Origin: Simmondsia chinensis
Lineage: Eukaryota; Streptophyta; Magnoliopsida; Caryophyllales; Simmondsiaceae
Length of the DNA: 64,000 bases
Assembly: GCA_018398585.1 (NCBI GenBank)
Contig: JAGTTD010000011.1
Location: 22,176,926 to 22,240,925 of the forward strand
Reading direction: 5' to 3'
The notes beneath the pieces were generated by a model. That model was not told the origin of the DNA and ran no database searches. It saw only the letters and a list, made by a program, of their open reading frames with translations. The translations under genes were made by a program, and so were the position numbers. Below are positions 1 to 10,823 of this stretch, piece after piece (positions within the stretch are counted from its first letter, which is position 1; every line of letters starts with the position of its first letter).

Positions 1-775
1 GAGTGTTGTTGATTATTGTTGATATTAATGGGTACTACTCATGCCGCTCACATATTCACTGAGCACAGGACTTTCATGTTATGGAAAATCTGAAGAATTT
101 GAGTAAACAACCTTATATATCTTGAGTTTTGCAAGCCTGCCCTATTGGCTTATCCTAATCCCTGCCCTTGATGTTATGTAAAGTACAGGTTGGTCAATGT
201 CAATTGTAATGATGAAGTACGTGTTAAAAACAAGTCCAAAAATGGACAGAAAAGAAAGAGAAAACAAAAAGAAAAAGAAAAAAAAAAGTTTCCTCCAAAA
301 AAGAAAAAAAGGGGGCAAAAGAAAAAGAAAAATTGAAAATTAATTTCCGTTCGTGATAAAGTTTCTTTTGTGCTATATCAAGGTCAAAATGTTGTAAAGT
401 GGTCACTCATATGCTACTTAAACTTTCTCTATGTACGGGTGCACAAAACCTTTATATATTTTGTTGGAAGCGAGAATTTGAGGAGATTCTGTGGCATAAA
501 ATCCTATTCACTTTCACTTGTGCGTTGCTTGTGTAATTCTTATTAGTAGATACAAGGTTAATGAAATCCTATGACGAGTTTTGAAGTTTAATCATCTAAA
601 TTCATGGAATTGGAGAATGCTCTAGATGATTTAATCTTATCTTGAATTGTAGTATAGGTGTTAATCTCGAAAAACTTGGTAAAGGTTGGGAAAGTTGGGG
701 TAGTTGGTCACTGTAGTCTTTAAGTTAAATCATATGCTTTGCTCGAGGACTAGCAAAGGTTAGGTGTGGGGGTGT
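1..775 (+). mobile_element. Gypsy-T: 3' untranslated end of internal region
   Basis: This non-coding stretch runs up to a purine-rich tract at about 761-775 (taggtgtgggggtgt), which directly precedes a TG-starting LTR. The phrase gctcgaggactagcaaagg just before it is typical of plant Ty3/gypsy elements of the Tat/Athila group, where such a block and a gtgtggggg polypurine tract mark the start of the 3' LTR. The A/G-rich part (240-330) has no coding signal. The rest of the element lies left of the window. Confidence 0.6.
763..775 (+). promoter_or_regulatory. Gypsy-T polypurine tract
   Basis: A G-rich tract ending in gtgtgggggtgt abuts the LTR start TGATG at 776. In LTR retroelements this tract primes plus-strand DNA synthesis. 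Confidence 0.6.
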
Positions 776-2348
776 TGATGCGTCTCGTATTTAAGCATCT
801 TTGAATTGTTATTTTAACTATTTTGCACCTATTTAATTATAGTTCTACACTCATTTTGGCAATATTTATGTTTAACAGGTTTGAAATTAAAGTTACGGAA
901 ATTATCAAATTTGGATGCAAATAAGATAAATTCGACACTCAAACAATTAAATCAAATCAATCAAAATTCGGGACAACAACATATCGGTCCAACCCGCACC
1001 AGCACTGTTCATCATCTTCAACCCCAAGCCGCACCGCTAAAGTAACCATGCCCAGCACCAGCAGGCCCATCATCAACATCAGGCACACCAGCAGCCGCCT
1101 AACGCCAACCCACCATCGTACCAACCCAATACCTCATCCCATGTCATCACTGACCAGCCCCCAGCTCAGCCCAGCCCGACACCAGCTCAGCCCAACCAAC
1201 ACTAGTCCAGCCCACCATCACCGACCTTCAACCCAACTTCATCCTTCCAACCCACTTCAGCACCTCAGGCTCACGCTTCGGCCCACCTCCGCACTGGATC
1301 ACATCAGCCCACGCTCAAGCCCATCATCACCAGCCTAGTCCAACAGGCAAGCCAAGGTTTGGTAGGGCTCAGAGAAGACGCAGAAGGTCAGTTTCGGGGG
1401 GTGGATTTATGCTAGTTTTGGGGTCCCTGCTCTGCAGCTTTCGGTCACCGCCTCTCTCTCTCTCTGCCCTTGTTTTCTCTCTCCCCTTTCAGCTTTTTGT
1501 TTCTTTCTTCAGCTTTTATTTTATTTTTCTTTCTTTTTTGTTAAATTGGAACGAGAGCGAAATTAGCGTGGAGATTGACATGAGTTTGTTCAACTTCTTC
1601 TTCACCGGATCATCCTTGATGGAGAGCTAACATGCTCTCTGGGGTTAGATGAAATCTTAGCCTTTACTTTTGTTTACTTTTAATTCGGGTTAATTTGGTT
1701 GTTTACATGAATTGCTTGGTTGAGATAAATACTTTGAAGTTTATATTTTTATTGTTTATTCAATTGATATGATAATTGAGTTTGTAACCTTTAATTGTCG
1801 ATATTGATATTTATAAATTAATTCTTTGTGCTTGTAGCCTTAGGATTAATTAATCAAGCAATAGTATTAACCGAATTGTTAATTAAAGCCTATCTTCCCT
1901 ATACTTTAGTTAGATAGGGCCAATACGATAATTAACAATATGTTAGGTAGAGCCTATTTTCCTTATGCTTTAGTTAGATAGGGTCAATACGCAATACTAA
2001 CAACATTATCTTAGTAAGTTGAAGCTTGTAGCCTAAACCTCTAGCCGTGTGATAATCAATAATCCCAATTTAAGAGTTGAAATAATTGGCTAATGATGGA
2101 TTCGAAACCCTAGGCTCCAATTTAATACACGTTCCTGATTTGTAGTAGATTAATTTAGTTTAATTGTCGTTTTCTAGATTAATTAACACAAAAATATCAC
2201 TTTCCCTTAAATCAATTTAGGTCATAGATTAAATTCACGTACTCTTAGTCCCTGTGGTTCGATACCCTCTTGCCCTACACTTCAATTCAGGTGTATTTAA
2301 TAGATAGGATTTTATATTAAATTTTAATAGACGTAGAAAAACACATCA
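776..2348 (+). repeat. Gypsy-T 3' LTR
   Basis: The LTR starts TGATGCGTC and ends ACACATCA, so its ends form the inverted repeat TGATG/CATCA. Length is about 1.57 kb. Support comes from the polypurine tract immediately upstream and the gypsy-type 3' end before it. The partner LTR is outside the window, so a TSD cannot be checked. A C-rich, G-poor block with degenerate repeated AGCCCA/CACCA words lies at about 990-1340. The short open frame there (1048-1338, Pro/Ser/His-rich) is a composition effect, not a gene. Confidence 0.65.
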
Positions 2349-2449
2349 CTATTGTCCAGAACCTTTGTTAAAAAATTACAAAAAAAAAAAAAATCCTATT
2401 TTGACTTATGCTTTATTTTACCCTATAGAGGTTCCTAATTCCTTGATAT
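2349..2449. other. Unassigned junction DNA
   Basis: A short AT-rich piece between the Gypsy-T LTR and the 1-kb repeat, with an A13 run near 2380. It may be flanking Copia DNA, but no homology is recognisable. Confidence 0.3.
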
Positions 2450-3460
2450 ACATGCTTACACTATGGTTGTGTTTAGAGCATGGAATTAGGGCTAAAGCTG
2501 TATTTGGAGCTCAGAATTCCAATTTTGTTGTTTGGTTCCCCTGTCAAAACTAAAATTATAATGCCACTACCCAATTCTATGGAATTGGATTTTAACTAAA
2601 AATTATAATTTTCGGCTCCTTGGAATGGAGGTAAGGAATTGCAATTACATGTTAACTCTATTGACCTAAAACCCAAAATGACCCAACTTGATTATCCCAA
2701 ATCCAAGATGACTCAAAATGCAATGACTTATACACAACCTAAAATTTCAACCGAACCTCGAAATCACCGAATTCAAATGACTTAGACTTGAAATAACCGA
2801 AATCCCTTTACCTTAAAGTTAAAGGGATCCAACTCGATGATCTGAAACTCAAGATGATTCAAATCCAGAAAATGAAACTACGCGACTTGAACGTGATGTA
2901 AATAAGTTGGACTAAAGTGGAAATGACCCGACCAAATTAACCCAAAACTTAATGCGATCCATACTCAAAATGATCCGACGCATCTCAAACTTAGCTTAAG
3001 ATGACTTAAAATTTGAAATAATGCTCATTTGTCCCAAAATTAAGATGACTCGACTTAATGAACTCAAACTTAACCATGACTAGCTTGAATCCTGAAAACA
3101 CGTAACTCAATTAACTGAAAATTCGATGTAACTTGAACACCAATGATCCGATGCGAAAATTGACCTGATTTGACTCGAGTATCAAATAACTCCAACTCAA
3201 ATTGAATTGCTCTAACGCAATAACTTGAACGCAATGTGAACCACTCCGACGAATATCGAATAAATCGAACCCAATTGACCGAAAATCTTGATGATTTAAA
3301 TTATTATGTAATTATAATTCCGACTTTCAATTCCTTTGTTAAGCCAAACTATGGAATTTCAATTCCATCGGAATTTTAATTCCATTGGAATTGGAATTGG
3401 AATTGCATTTTCACAGTCCAATTCCAATTCCATGTACCAAACAGAGCTTAAGTGGATTTT
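2450..3460. repeat. Unclassified 1-kb repeat, copy 1
   Basis: This stretch matches 47994-48990 over its whole length in the same orientation: both start with a gaattnggagc...ttgtttggtt segment and end with an AATTCCAATTCCATG...CCAAACAGAG segment. Ends are roughly inverted (GTTTGG...CATGGAATT against AATTCCATGTACCAAAC), as in a TIR element. The centre is made of degenerate words such as ATGACTC, GACCCAA and AACTCGAA. The right end carries GGAATT iterations (3356-3432) that can fold into a hairpin. No coding capacity is seen and no clear TSD was found. Confidence 0.6.
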
Positions 3461-3504
3461 TCCCTTAGTTTTCATGACACCTTTTCCCCCCAAACTATAC
3501 CTTC

Positions 3505-3760
3505 ATCAGTTCAAATAATGAGTAATCTCTATTATTCAATATATCCAACTTGAACTGATTGAATGACCTTGATAAGCAAGTCAAGATTATATCCTGTTGA
3601 GATTGGCTATCAACATTTGTGTCAAGGATTCTAGTTCAATTGAATAAGCTATCATCACAATGACATGCTTTGCAACTGAAGTTAGTTGACACAATCAAGT
3701 TTCTATCATCTTTTCCATTAGTTGTTCTCATTCTACCCAAAACACTCATTTCAGATGTCT
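3505..3760 (-). pseudogene. Copia-A(-) gag remnant
   Basis: Read on the minus strand this is a decayed piece of the Copia-A gag protein. The segments QDIILTCLSRSFNQFKLD and, after a frameshift, ELESLTQM and EHVIVMIAYSIELE line up with QDIILNSLPSLFTQFRLN and EHIMSLMVCFSELE in the gag of Copia-A(+) at 14640-14800. The reading frame is broken and stops before the 1-kb repeat. The rest of gag and all of pol of Copia-A(-) are not in the window, so the element was truncated here by deletion or later insertion. Confidence 0.7.
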
Positions 3761-4916
3761 GATAATCTCTATAATTGCTGACATTTCAAGTATCTAATAC
3801 CAGAACACATTCGGCATCTAATGTCTGAATCTTGAATCCAATTATCTCATTAGTCTAGTCAAACATTCCAAATGTTCTTTCAACTTAGTAAACATTTTAG
3901 TAGCAAGCAAGAGAACTATTAGTATAACAAGACAAGCGAATAATACATATTATTGATTGTAATGCATTGTTAAAACATACAAACATAAAAACAGTCTAAA
4001 ATCAAAACTGTAAACAAGTCATGCAACATAGGGAATACTTTTCTTAACTTATGGTAAACAATTAAAGAAGGGAGTTCACAATCCCACTTTTACATGTATA
4101 CCGTGGTGACAAAACCAAACTATCCAATACTCCCCAGCAGTGGGGTCGAATCGAGATATTAATAGGGTGAGAATATTTTTCAATTAATATGTTTTCTTGT
4201 AAACTCTTACTAAAAATAATTACACACACCACTCTTGACCTCTAAGGTCATACGACAGAGCTCCTTGGGAAGGCTAACATAATACTCTAGTCAAGTGTAG
4301 ACCATACCTAGACATCCATACACGTCCATAAAGTACTCCGCGGCGGTGCAGTCAAACCCATTTTCTTGCACTTCAGTCAATCTATAAGAAGTCTAACCTT
4401 GTACTCTGCAAATAAACACCCTTTTTAGGGAGTAGCATCCACTCATGTTATTGCTAAACCAGTAACGAAGGCTGTGAGTGTTCATTTAGAAGCTCGCTCC
4501 CACTTTATGCTTTGAGTCTAGTGAACATTTTAATTAAATTTTAGCTGACTAACAAAGTATGGAATCCAAAAAAATCATTCTTTGTGTGTGCAATGATGAC
4601 CAAACTAGTCTACTCGTTACTCTTCTATAACAGGGTTGCACTGAGTTATTAGCAAGTTGAGAAATATTCTTAATTAATATATTTCATAAACATAATTAAC
4701 TCACCGCTTTTACCTCGGCCTCTAAGATAATATCGTAATGCACCCTAGAAGACTAAAATACTATCTTATTCAAATGTCTACCATTGCCTAGATACTAGTA
4801 AAAGTTGACAAGATACAACATGGCAGTGTGGTCGCATCTGTTTTGCTCTACCACAATTTATCAAAAAGAAGTCTAACCTTGTATTTCATAAATAAACACC
4901 TTCCTTAGAAAGTAGC
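3761..4916 (-). mobile_element. Copia-A(-) leader, distal part with tandem units
   Basis: This is the untranslated leader between the 5' LTR and gag of the minus-strand Copia-A copy. It is the reverse complement of the leader of Copia-A(+) around 13790-14130 (shared words include gtctaacct, agtggggtcg, catgttttcttgtaa). Two tandem units of about 490 bp are visible, starting near 4105 and 4595. The second is cut by Copia-A(+) after 4916 and resumes at 19739. The matching leader of Copia-A(+) has a single unit. There is no coding sequence. Confidence 0.7.
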
Positions 4917-4926
4917 TGTTAAGAAT

Positions 4927-4927
<1 letters not shown>

Positions 4928-4958
<31 letters not shown>

Positions 4959-5037
4959 CCCAGTGCCTCAAGGGCTCCCACAAAAGCAAGGTCTGGGGGG
5001 GTAGATGTACGCAGCCTTCCCCCTTCAGGGTGTCAAC
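4928..5037 (-). mobile_element. Short RTE-tailed insertion 1
   Basis: A 110-bp insert starting (CAA)n and containing the conserved words cagtgcctcaagggctccc and gatgtacgcagcct. On the minus strand it ends in a (TTG)n tail like the RTE LINE at 55472-59288. TSD: ttaagaata at 4919-4927 and 5038-5046, perfect. It entered two bases inside the LTR start of Copia-A(+). Confidence 0.85.
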
Positions 5038-5515
5038 TTAAGAATAGTGTCCTAAAAATTCAAATTTATCTTGTAAATGTTACTTTATTAAAGAATAAAA
5101 TTGAAGTTCCAGTCATTCCCTCATTAAATTTTTGTAAGTGAGCATATATATATTGCATGTGATTTTCTCTTAAGTAACATCCATGAGATGGATGTAGTCC
5201 TCAGTGATTTATGAGATTAAGCCGCAGAAAGACTTAGAGCAAATGGAATGGAAAGTTATTTGAAAAACTCAAAGCTAGTGATGAGTTTGGACTACTTGTC
5301 TGCTAAGACTATAACATGATACTTTAGATGACCTATCTTGGTCATGTGGATGGTGATCCAGAAGTGTTATATTGGTGTGCTCAATAAGATTAATACACTG
5401 AGTTGGACCGTGTGAGTTACTTGTTTCTAGACTACTATCGGAAGTGAGTGATTCATGATGTACTATTTAAAAGATGGGTCCTGAGAGTATTCTGGACCTG
5501 TGCATAGAATTTTCG

Positions 5516-5935
5516 TGTTATGATCCGAAGCAATTGAAGTTTCGAGGCTGTGTTTAGTTGTGTTTGTAATTCTATAATAAGGCCTTAGTGATGTGTTGTG
5601 TTTTATCCTTTAATTGTAATGTTTGAATTGAAGAGTTGGCGCCATTGGTTGTAAGAGTTAGTTGAGTCGGTTAGTGGTCAAGGCGTGGTCAATAGCGGCG
5701 GCTTGAATTTATTTAGTTAGTTAGCTTGGTCTAGGTGCATTGTTCCTAGATCGTGTATAAGTAGCTAATCTCTTGTAATGTCATTCATTCAATGAAAAAC
5801 ACAAACTCTCTCTTTGAGATATTTCCCTCTTTCTCATCTAACTTTCTCTATTATCTCATCTCTTTTCACTTCTCTTCTCATCTATACCCTCTCTTTCACA
5901 TTGTTAATCTTCTAGGTTCAATTAGAGACTTAACA
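5516..5935 (+). repeat. Gypsy-1 5' LTR
   Basis: Runs from TGTTATGATCCG to GACTTAACA, 420 bp. It is a near copy of 10824-11241. A TATA-like gtgtataagtag lies at about 5753. Confidence 0.93.
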
Positions 5936-5937
5936 TT

Positions 5938-5950
5938 TGGTATTAGAGCT
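5938..5950 (+). promoter_or_regulatory. Gypsy-1 primer binding site
   Basis: TGGTATTAGAGCT two bases after the LTR matches the usual plant TGGTATCAGAGC site that pairs with initiator Met-tRNA, with one change (C to T). Confidence 0.85.
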
Positions 5951-6021
5951 AGGTTTTGCTGCCAATTCATCAAAAAAGTGACTGAATTAAACTAGTTAAG
6001 TGCAAGAATAGGAATAAAACA

Positions 6022-7488
6022 ATGTCCGAAGGTGTTACAACGAGATCAGGAGCTGGAGGTGGCAATGCTGCTGTAAATCCTGCCTTTAGTACTATTCCTA
6101 GTGTTTCGTACGCTGCAGTGGCCAATGGTGGAGCAGTGCCTGCAGCTCAGTTTGTTACACAGGAACATTTCAACTCACATTTGAGCTCGCAATTGGAAGC
6201 TGTGTTAAGTAGGTTGCAGCAGAGTCAGTCGGAGCATAATCAAGGTCTTGAAGATCGGTTAGTGCAAAGGATGCAACAAATGCAACAAGATTTTGATCGA
6301 AGGGTTGAAGATCGAATGAATCAACAATTGCAAAGAATTGAAGATCAATTTGAGAATCACTTTACTATGCTGCAGAATCAGATGCAAAGACAGAATGCAA
6401 TTCCCGGTATTAGTGGTTTGTTGCCTACAAGCCAGATAGCGAGACCTTCTGATGTGGTGAATCCACAAGTGCAATGCTCTGTCTCATGATAGGCCTCTTG
6501 ACGTGCTAGTAACAACCAAGACTCAAAATCATCCACCAGATCAAACACATTCTCGACCTGCCAGCTTGACTAGAGAACATCTTGTTCGGCACCAGATCTG
6601 GTTCAGCACCATATACATGGACAAAATCTCTCCAAAGATGGCCCCTTAAGAAGCAATGAGGTCACTTCTGACAGTAGAGGCAATGGCTTTAGGCAACCAA
6701 GAGTACAAATCGAAAATTTTGATGGCAAGCAGCCATAATCTTGGCTAAGGAGTTGTGGTCGGTTTTTTCATTTCTATCACATTCTGAATGAGCAAAAGGT
6801 TGAATTGGCAGCTGTGTACCTTCAAGGAGATTATGAAGTGTGGTTCTATAGTCTCTTGAAGACCAATCCTTCCCTTTCTTGGGAGCAGTTTGTGAAAGAA
6901 CTATGTGATCGTCATGGGGATAAGAATACTAGTGATATTTTTGATCTTTTCAACAAGGTGATTCAAGTTACATCTGTGAGGGATTATATGAAACAGTTTG
7001 AGAATCTCAGAGCAACGACATATCCACAAGCCACTGAGTCATATTATGTTTCGAGCTTCATACGCAGCTTAAAGCCTAAGATCAAGAATCTTGTCAAGGC
7101 ACTCGATCCTCAAACTTTGTCTAAGGCCTATGCTAAGGCTAAGCTCTTTGAAGCCACTGTCCTCGTATCTGGTGATGGATCAAGATTCAAAAGTTGGAGC
7201 TCCAAACAGCAAATGGGATCAGCTAAGTTTAAGGGAGCTCAATCTGAGGAAAAGAAGGTTCAGAGGCTTTGTTTTAAATGTAATCAGCCATACCAGCTTG
7301 GACACAAGTGTGATCCAAAATTCTTCATGTCTGCTCATGGAATCAATGCTGAGGGACAAGATGAAAGTGATGAATCTGAAGCTGAGGATGATAGTTCAGA
7401 TCCAAGATCACAAGATGAGTTGATTAAGGATGAAGCTCAAATTCCAGTAAAGGGTTTGGATAGGAAATGGAGCTCACAATACAATTAG
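6022..7488 (+). pseudogene. Gypsy-1 gag
   Basis: The ATG at 6022 opens a frame beginning MSEGVTTRSG, related to MAGGVTTRAG of Gypsy-3. Residues 60-120 are rich in Gln/Glu/Arg and probably coiled coil. A stop at 6487-6489 interrupts it. The capsid-like part (FYSLLKTNPSLSWEQFVKEL, then QFENLRA and FIRSLKPKIK) resumes in another frame by 6805 and runs to 7488. A zinc knuckle of the chromovirus type (CFKCNQPYQLGHKC) is at about 7269-7310, followed by an acidic tail. Gag would form the virus-like particle and bind element RNA. At least one stop and one frameshift make it non-functional. Confidence 0.88.
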
Positions 7489-7516
7489 GATCAAGGGAAA
7501 GGCAAGCAAAAGGTCT

Positions 7517-7858
7517 TTGATCATCTTGATTGATAGCGGAAGCACCCATAGCTTTGATCCCAAAGTGGTGAAAAAAGTGGTTCATGAAGTGATCAAAACT
7601 CATCCCTTAGCAGTGATTGTCACTGGTGGGAAGTCCATTTTGACTCAGAACAAGTGCCAGGGGTTCCAGTGGATTATGCAAGACCGCAAGTTTGATTATG
7701 ATTTCAGAATACTGCCCTTAGGTGGATGTGACATGCTTTTGGAGGTAGATTGGATGAGATCCTTTAGCCTTGTGATGTTTGATTTTGCAAAACTAACTGT
7801 GTCATTTGATATTCAAGGCTCCAAGGTTGTTCTACAAGGAGTGGCAGATCAAGCTTAG
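7517..7858 (+). pseudogene. Gypsy-1 aspartic protease
   Basis: A retropepsin-type domain with the catalytic motif LIDSGSTHSF near its start and a later ILPLGGCDMLL segment, the usual pair in plant gypsy proteases. It would cleave the Gag-Pol polyprotein. It ends in a stop at 7856-7858, short of RT, and is not in frame with gag, so the original single polyprotein is broken on both sides. The catalytic Asp itself is present. Confidence 0.85.
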
Positions 7859-7984
7859 CTACAAGAAATCAGGGGTAAGAGGTTAAAAGGAGGATTCAAG
7901 AAGAGTGCTTACCATTGGGTAGGACAATTATTTGCTATTTCTCCTACTAAATTAGGAGACATTAATCATCCTGACGTTAGAGCT

Positions 7985-8608
7985 TTGGTTGAGGAGTTTG
8001 AGGATTTATTTGAACAACCAAAGGCATTACCTCCTAAGAGACATTTGGATCATGCTATTCCTCTTAAGCCTAATTCTGAGCATGTTAAGCTGAGGCCTTA
8101 CAAGTATCCACATGCTCAAAAGACAAAGATTGAGAGGCAGGTAGATGAGCTGCTTAAGACATGTTTTGTGAGGCAAAGTCATAGCCCATTTGCTTCTCTG
8201 GTCATTCTTGTGAAGAAGAAAGATGGCACAACAAGGATACATGTAGACTACCGACAGCTTAATGCCTTGACTGTGAAGGATAAGTTTCCAATTCCCGTCA
8301 TTGATGATCTATTGGATGAGCTACATGGAGCCAGTATCTTCTCTAAGCTTGATCTGAGGCAAGGGTATCATCAAATCAAAGTTTTGGAGGAAGATGCTTA
8401 CAAGACAGCTTTTTGGACACATCACGGTCATTTTGAGTATGTGGTCATGCCTTTCAGTTTAACTAATGCTCCAACTACATTTCAAGTAGTGATGAATGAT
8501 GTCTTTAAGCAATTCTTGAGGAAATTTGCATTGGTTTTCTTCTATGATATTCTGATTTATAGTTCCTCACTTGAAGATCACTTGATACATCTAAGGAAGC
8601 TTTCTTAA
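7985..8608 (+). pseudogene. Gypsy-1 reverse transcriptase
   Basis: Clear Ty3/gypsy RT: LVKKKDGTTRIHVDYRQLN (fingers), FSKLDLRQGYHQI (motif A with catalytic Asp), VMPFSLTNAPTTFQ (motif B) and VFFYDILIYS (motif C). Motif C normally reads F-F-D-D, so the first of the paired catalytic Asp residues is replaced by Tyr. The frame ends at 8608. The connection region continues out of frame (8609-8732). The substitution and frameshift mean it cannot be active. Confidence 0.92.
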
Positions 8609-8732
8609 CCATGCGCAAGCATAAGGTATATGCTAAATTGCCAAATGTTCTTTTTCATAGACCCAATTTGAGTATCTGGGCCATGTTATCTCTCAAGAAG
8701 GAGTTTTAACTGATCCCTCTAAGGTTCAAGCC

Positions 8733-9416
8733 ATGAAAGAGTGGCCTGAGCCAGTGACCTTGCAGCAATTATGTGGATTTTTGGGCTTGACTGGTTATTA
8801 CCAAAAGTTTGTTGCTGGTTATGGTTCTATAGCCAAAACTTTAACTGATCTATTGAAGAAAGACTCATTCAAGTGGTCAGAGAAAGCACAAGATGCATTT
8901 GAGGGCTCGAAGTCTACAATGTGTGGAGCTCCAGTTTTGGCTATGCGGGATTTTGCTATTGAATTCATCTTGGAGACAGATGCTTATGGAAATGGAATTG
9001 GGGCTGTTTTGTCTCAAAAGGGCAAGCCAATAGCCTACCTTAGTCAGGTTTTGAGTCTTAAACATCAATCTTTGTCCACGTATGAGAAGGAATACTTAGT
9101 AATATTGCTGGCTGTGGATAGATGGAGACATTACTTGGAGGGACATCGATTCAAGATTAAGACTGACCATCAAAGTTTGAAGCACCTTCTTGAACAAAAA
9201 ATTGTAACAAGGATTCAAAAGAAGGGGTTGATGAAGATGTTGGGCAATGATTATGTCAGTGAGTATAAGAAAGGAAAAGACAATGCTGCTGCTGATGCTC
9301 TGTCACACGGGTTGGAAGATTGTGAGCAAGGTTCTTGTGGGGTAATATCTATGATACTTCTTTCTTGGGTTGAAGGGGTGTATAGATCTTATAAAGATGA
9401 TCCTTTTGCACAATAA
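8733..9416 (+). pseudogene. Gypsy-1 RT connection and RNase H
   Basis: The frame starts with the RT tail (FLGLTGYYQKFVAGY), then KWSEKAQDAFEGSKS and the RNase H domain: LETDAYGNGIGAVLSQ with catalytic Asp, the central STYEKEYLVILLAVDRWRHY with catalytic Glu, the TDHQSLKHLLEQK segment, and AADALSH with the final Asp. It degrades RNA in RNA-DNA hybrids during replication. It is terminated by a stop at 9414-9416 in the linker before integrase. Confidence 0.9.
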
Positions 9417-9434
9417 TGCATTACAGCATTCAGT

Positions 9435-10376
9435 GTGAGTCATTTAATCCAATTTATTGCTGATGCAGATGTTTCTGTGGTAAAGGGTGTCATCCGGCTG
9501 AAGGGCAAGTTATACATTGGCTCAGCCATTGATTTGAAGCAACAAATCATTAGTGCTTCCCATGATTCAGCTTGGGGAGGTCATTCTAGAGTGGAAAGCA
9601 CTTATCAAAGGCTTAAGGCTCGCTTCAAGTGGACTGGGATGAAGAGATCCGTGACTGAATTCGCACAAGCTTGTGAAGTTTGCCATCAAACTGAGCTTAG
9701 TGATCATAGATACCAAGGTCTTCTCCAACCCTTTCCCATTCCTGAGGAAGCATGGCAGAAAATTAGCATGGATTTTGTGGAAGGCTTAGCCAAATCCAAA
9801 GGAAAGGAGGTTATTTCGGTTCTGGTTGATCGGTTCGCTAAATTTAGTCATTTCATTGGCTTGGCTAGACCAGCTACAGCTAAGAAATTGGCAAGAAGCT
9901 TCTTGGACAACATCTATAAGCTTCATGGTTTGCCACAGTGTATTGTAATAGATCGAGATAGGATCTTCACAAGTCATTTTTGGAGGGAATTGTTCAGTCT
10001 TCTGGGAACAACGTTGGCTCTTAGTTCATCATATCATGCTCAAACCGATGGATAAACCGAGAGAGTCAATCAGTGCCTTGAGCAGTACCTCAGGTGTATG
10101 ATGTTTAATCATCCAAAGGTGCGGGGCAAATGGTTATCCCTCGCTGAGCTTTGGTACAACACACATGCTCATGCTTCCATTGGGACTACTTATTTCGAAG
10201 CTCTTTATGGTTATGATCCTCCAACACCTATGACATTGCAAGGACTTGTATCATCAGTTCCGGAAGTCACTGATCTAATTCAACAAAGGTGGCAGTTGAT
10301 GCAATTGTTAAAAGACAATCTTCACCAAGCTCAAGCAAGGATGAAGTTGTATGCTAATAGAAAACGTGTGGACTGA
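9435..10376 (+). pseudogene. Gypsy-1 integrase
   Basis: The N-terminal HHCC zinc domain is visible as SAWGGHSRVEST with H and then ACEVCHQTE. The core follows with MDFVEGLAKSKGKEVISVLV (first catalytic Asp) and IVIDRDRIFTSHFWREL (second Asp). A stop at 10053-10055 falls just after HAQTDG, and TERVNQCLEQYLR after the stop supplies the catalytic Glu. The frame ends at 10374-10376, then a short out-of-frame FEVGDMIYLKLQ continues. It would insert element DNA. One nonsense change and a later frameshift disable it. Confidence 0.9.
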
Positions 10377-10443
10377 AACTTTGAAGTAGGGGACATGATT
10401 TACCTGAAATTACAGCTTTATAGCCAAACAACTGCTGCTGAAT

Positions 10444-10794
10444 GTGAAGCTGTATGCGAGATTCTTTGGTCCCTACAAGGTTTTGGAGAAGATAGGCAAG
10501 ATGGCATATAGACTTGAGTTACCTCCTAATGCTTACATTCATCCTATTTTCCATATATCTTTTCTTAAGAAGCAGGTGAAGAAGGATCAGGAGCATTCTT
10601 TGCAGCCTCTGGAAGTGGGTTCAAGTGGAACTTTGTTGCTGCAACTAGCTGCAGTTCTTGATTCCCGAGAGCTTAATGTTGATGGCAGGAGGATTTCAGA
10701 AGTTCTGGTGTCTTGGAGCAATTTGGGTGCAAAGTTCTCAACTTGGGAAGAGCTACATTTCTTGAAGAGTCAATTCCCTAAATTTCATTCTTGA
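10444..10794 (+). pseudogene. Gypsy-1 GPY/F module and chromodomain
   Basis: The integrase C-terminus is recognisable: YARFFGPYKVLEKIGKMAYR is the GPY/F module, IHPIFHISFLKK the usual following block. Then comes a chromodomain-like end, VLDSRELNVDGRRISEVLVS with SNLGAKFSTWEELHFLKSQF. Such chromodomains direct chromoviruses to particular chromatin. The frame is open to its stop at 10792-10794 but is disconnected from the integrase core by the stop at 10376. Confidence 0.88.
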
Positions 10795-10810
10795 GGACAA
10801 GAATTTTCTC

Positions 10811-10823
10811 AAGGGAGGAGGAA
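10811..10823 (+). promoter_or_regulatory. Gypsy-1 polypurine tract
   Basis: aagggaggaggaa abuts the 3' LTR, the expected plus-strand primer. Confidence 0.88.

Noticed and set aside
224..406. Open frame on the minus strand rich in Phe
   Set aside because: It is the complement of an A/G-rich non-coding tract in the gypsy 3' region, with no domain.
1048..1338. Pro/Ser/His-rich 96-codon frame
   Set aside because: Produced by the C-rich repeat block in the LTR; no start context or homology.
4921..4970. (CAA)n microsatellites as independent SSR loci
   Set aside because: Each recurs at the end of an RTE-tailed insert, so they are LINE tails rather than separate repeats.
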